From Candidatus Zixiibacteriota bacterium (GTDB taxonomy: Bacteria; Zixibacteria; MSB-5A5; GN15; PGXB01), in NCBI GenBank assembly GCA_024230695.1, contig JAAERC010000943.1:1-7016 (forward strand): DNA of 7,016 nt. Direction: 5' to 3'. Position numbers and translations under genes: made by a program. Below the pieces are notes generated by a model. It was not told where the DNA came from. It did not search any database and saw nothing but the letters and a program-made list of their open reading frames with translations. Of the stretch, positions 6,967 through 7,016 are shown piece by piece (positions within the stretch are counted from its first letter, which is position 1; the number at the start of each line of letters is the position of its first letter).

Positions 6967-7016
6967 ATGAAAAAGTTAATTATTCTAATTTCTATGTTTT
7001 TGATGTTTCTCTGCCA
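6967..7016 (+). CDS. Start of a secreted or envelope protein gene, cut by the window edge
   Basis: Only 16 full codons are visible: M-K-K-L-I-I-L-I-S-M-F-L-M-F-L-C. Two lysines followed by a long hydrophobic run are the start of a Sec signal peptide or a membrane anchor. The Cys at residue 16 could be a lipidation site, but M-F-L-C is a poor lipobox, so an ordinary signal peptide continuing past the edge is as likely. The gene follows the M6 protease by 14 bases with its own ribosome binding site and is probably in the same operon. Its function cannot be told; another T9SS cargo or a T9SS component would fit the context. Confidence 0.7.
   Translation, partial: MKKLIILISMFLMFLC

Overview
The window holds one plus-strand gene cluster for type IX secretion (T9SS). 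It covers the 3' end of a PorU-like C25 (gingipain-family) protease gene, a complete but greatly enlarged PorV-like outer-membrane protein gene, a complete M6-family metalloprotease gene with a T9SS sorting tail, and the first 16 codons of a fourth secreted-protein gene. Gaps between the genes are 16, 18 and 14 bases. Each gap holds little beyond a ribosome binding site, so the four genes read as a single operon with its promoter to the left of the window and its end to the right. No RNA gene, mobile element, CRISPR array, internal promoter or convincing terminator was seen, and no stretch over 300 bases lacks a gene.

The T9SS hallmarks (PorU and PorV neighbours, type A C-terminal sorting domains with YPNP motifs), the moderately AT-rich DNA and the standard code point to a Gram-negative bacterium of the Fibrobacteres-Chlorobi-Bacteroidetes superphylum. 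The style of the proteins (FlgD-like W-N-G...G-V/I-Y sorting tails, an M6 protease joined to FG-GAP/VCBS repeats, a W-P-M-Y-G-G motif before the tail) suggests a less-studied lineage such as Zixibacteria, Marinimicrobia or KSB1-like bacteria rather than a classical Bacteroidetes. That placement is an impression, not a proof.

In Porphyromonas gingivalis, PorU (sortase), PorV (shuttle and membrane anchor), PorQ and PorZ form the surface attachment complex that removes the sorting domain of cargo and joins cargo to lipopolysaccharide. Here porU and porV are adjacent, as in P. gingivalis, and a probable cargo protease follows directly. The most striking feature is inside porV. Between the conserved N-terminal N-P-A-G-L motif and the first barrel strands (WLPQLADDM) lies about 590 residues of extra protein. 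These can be read as seven propeller blades of the two-component-regulator (Reg_prop) style, interrupted by three charged, probably helical segments. PorZ is itself a beta-propeller protein, so this may be a natural fusion of a PorV-like anchor with a PorZ-like propeller. The propeller assignment comes from visible repeats; the link to PorZ is inference.
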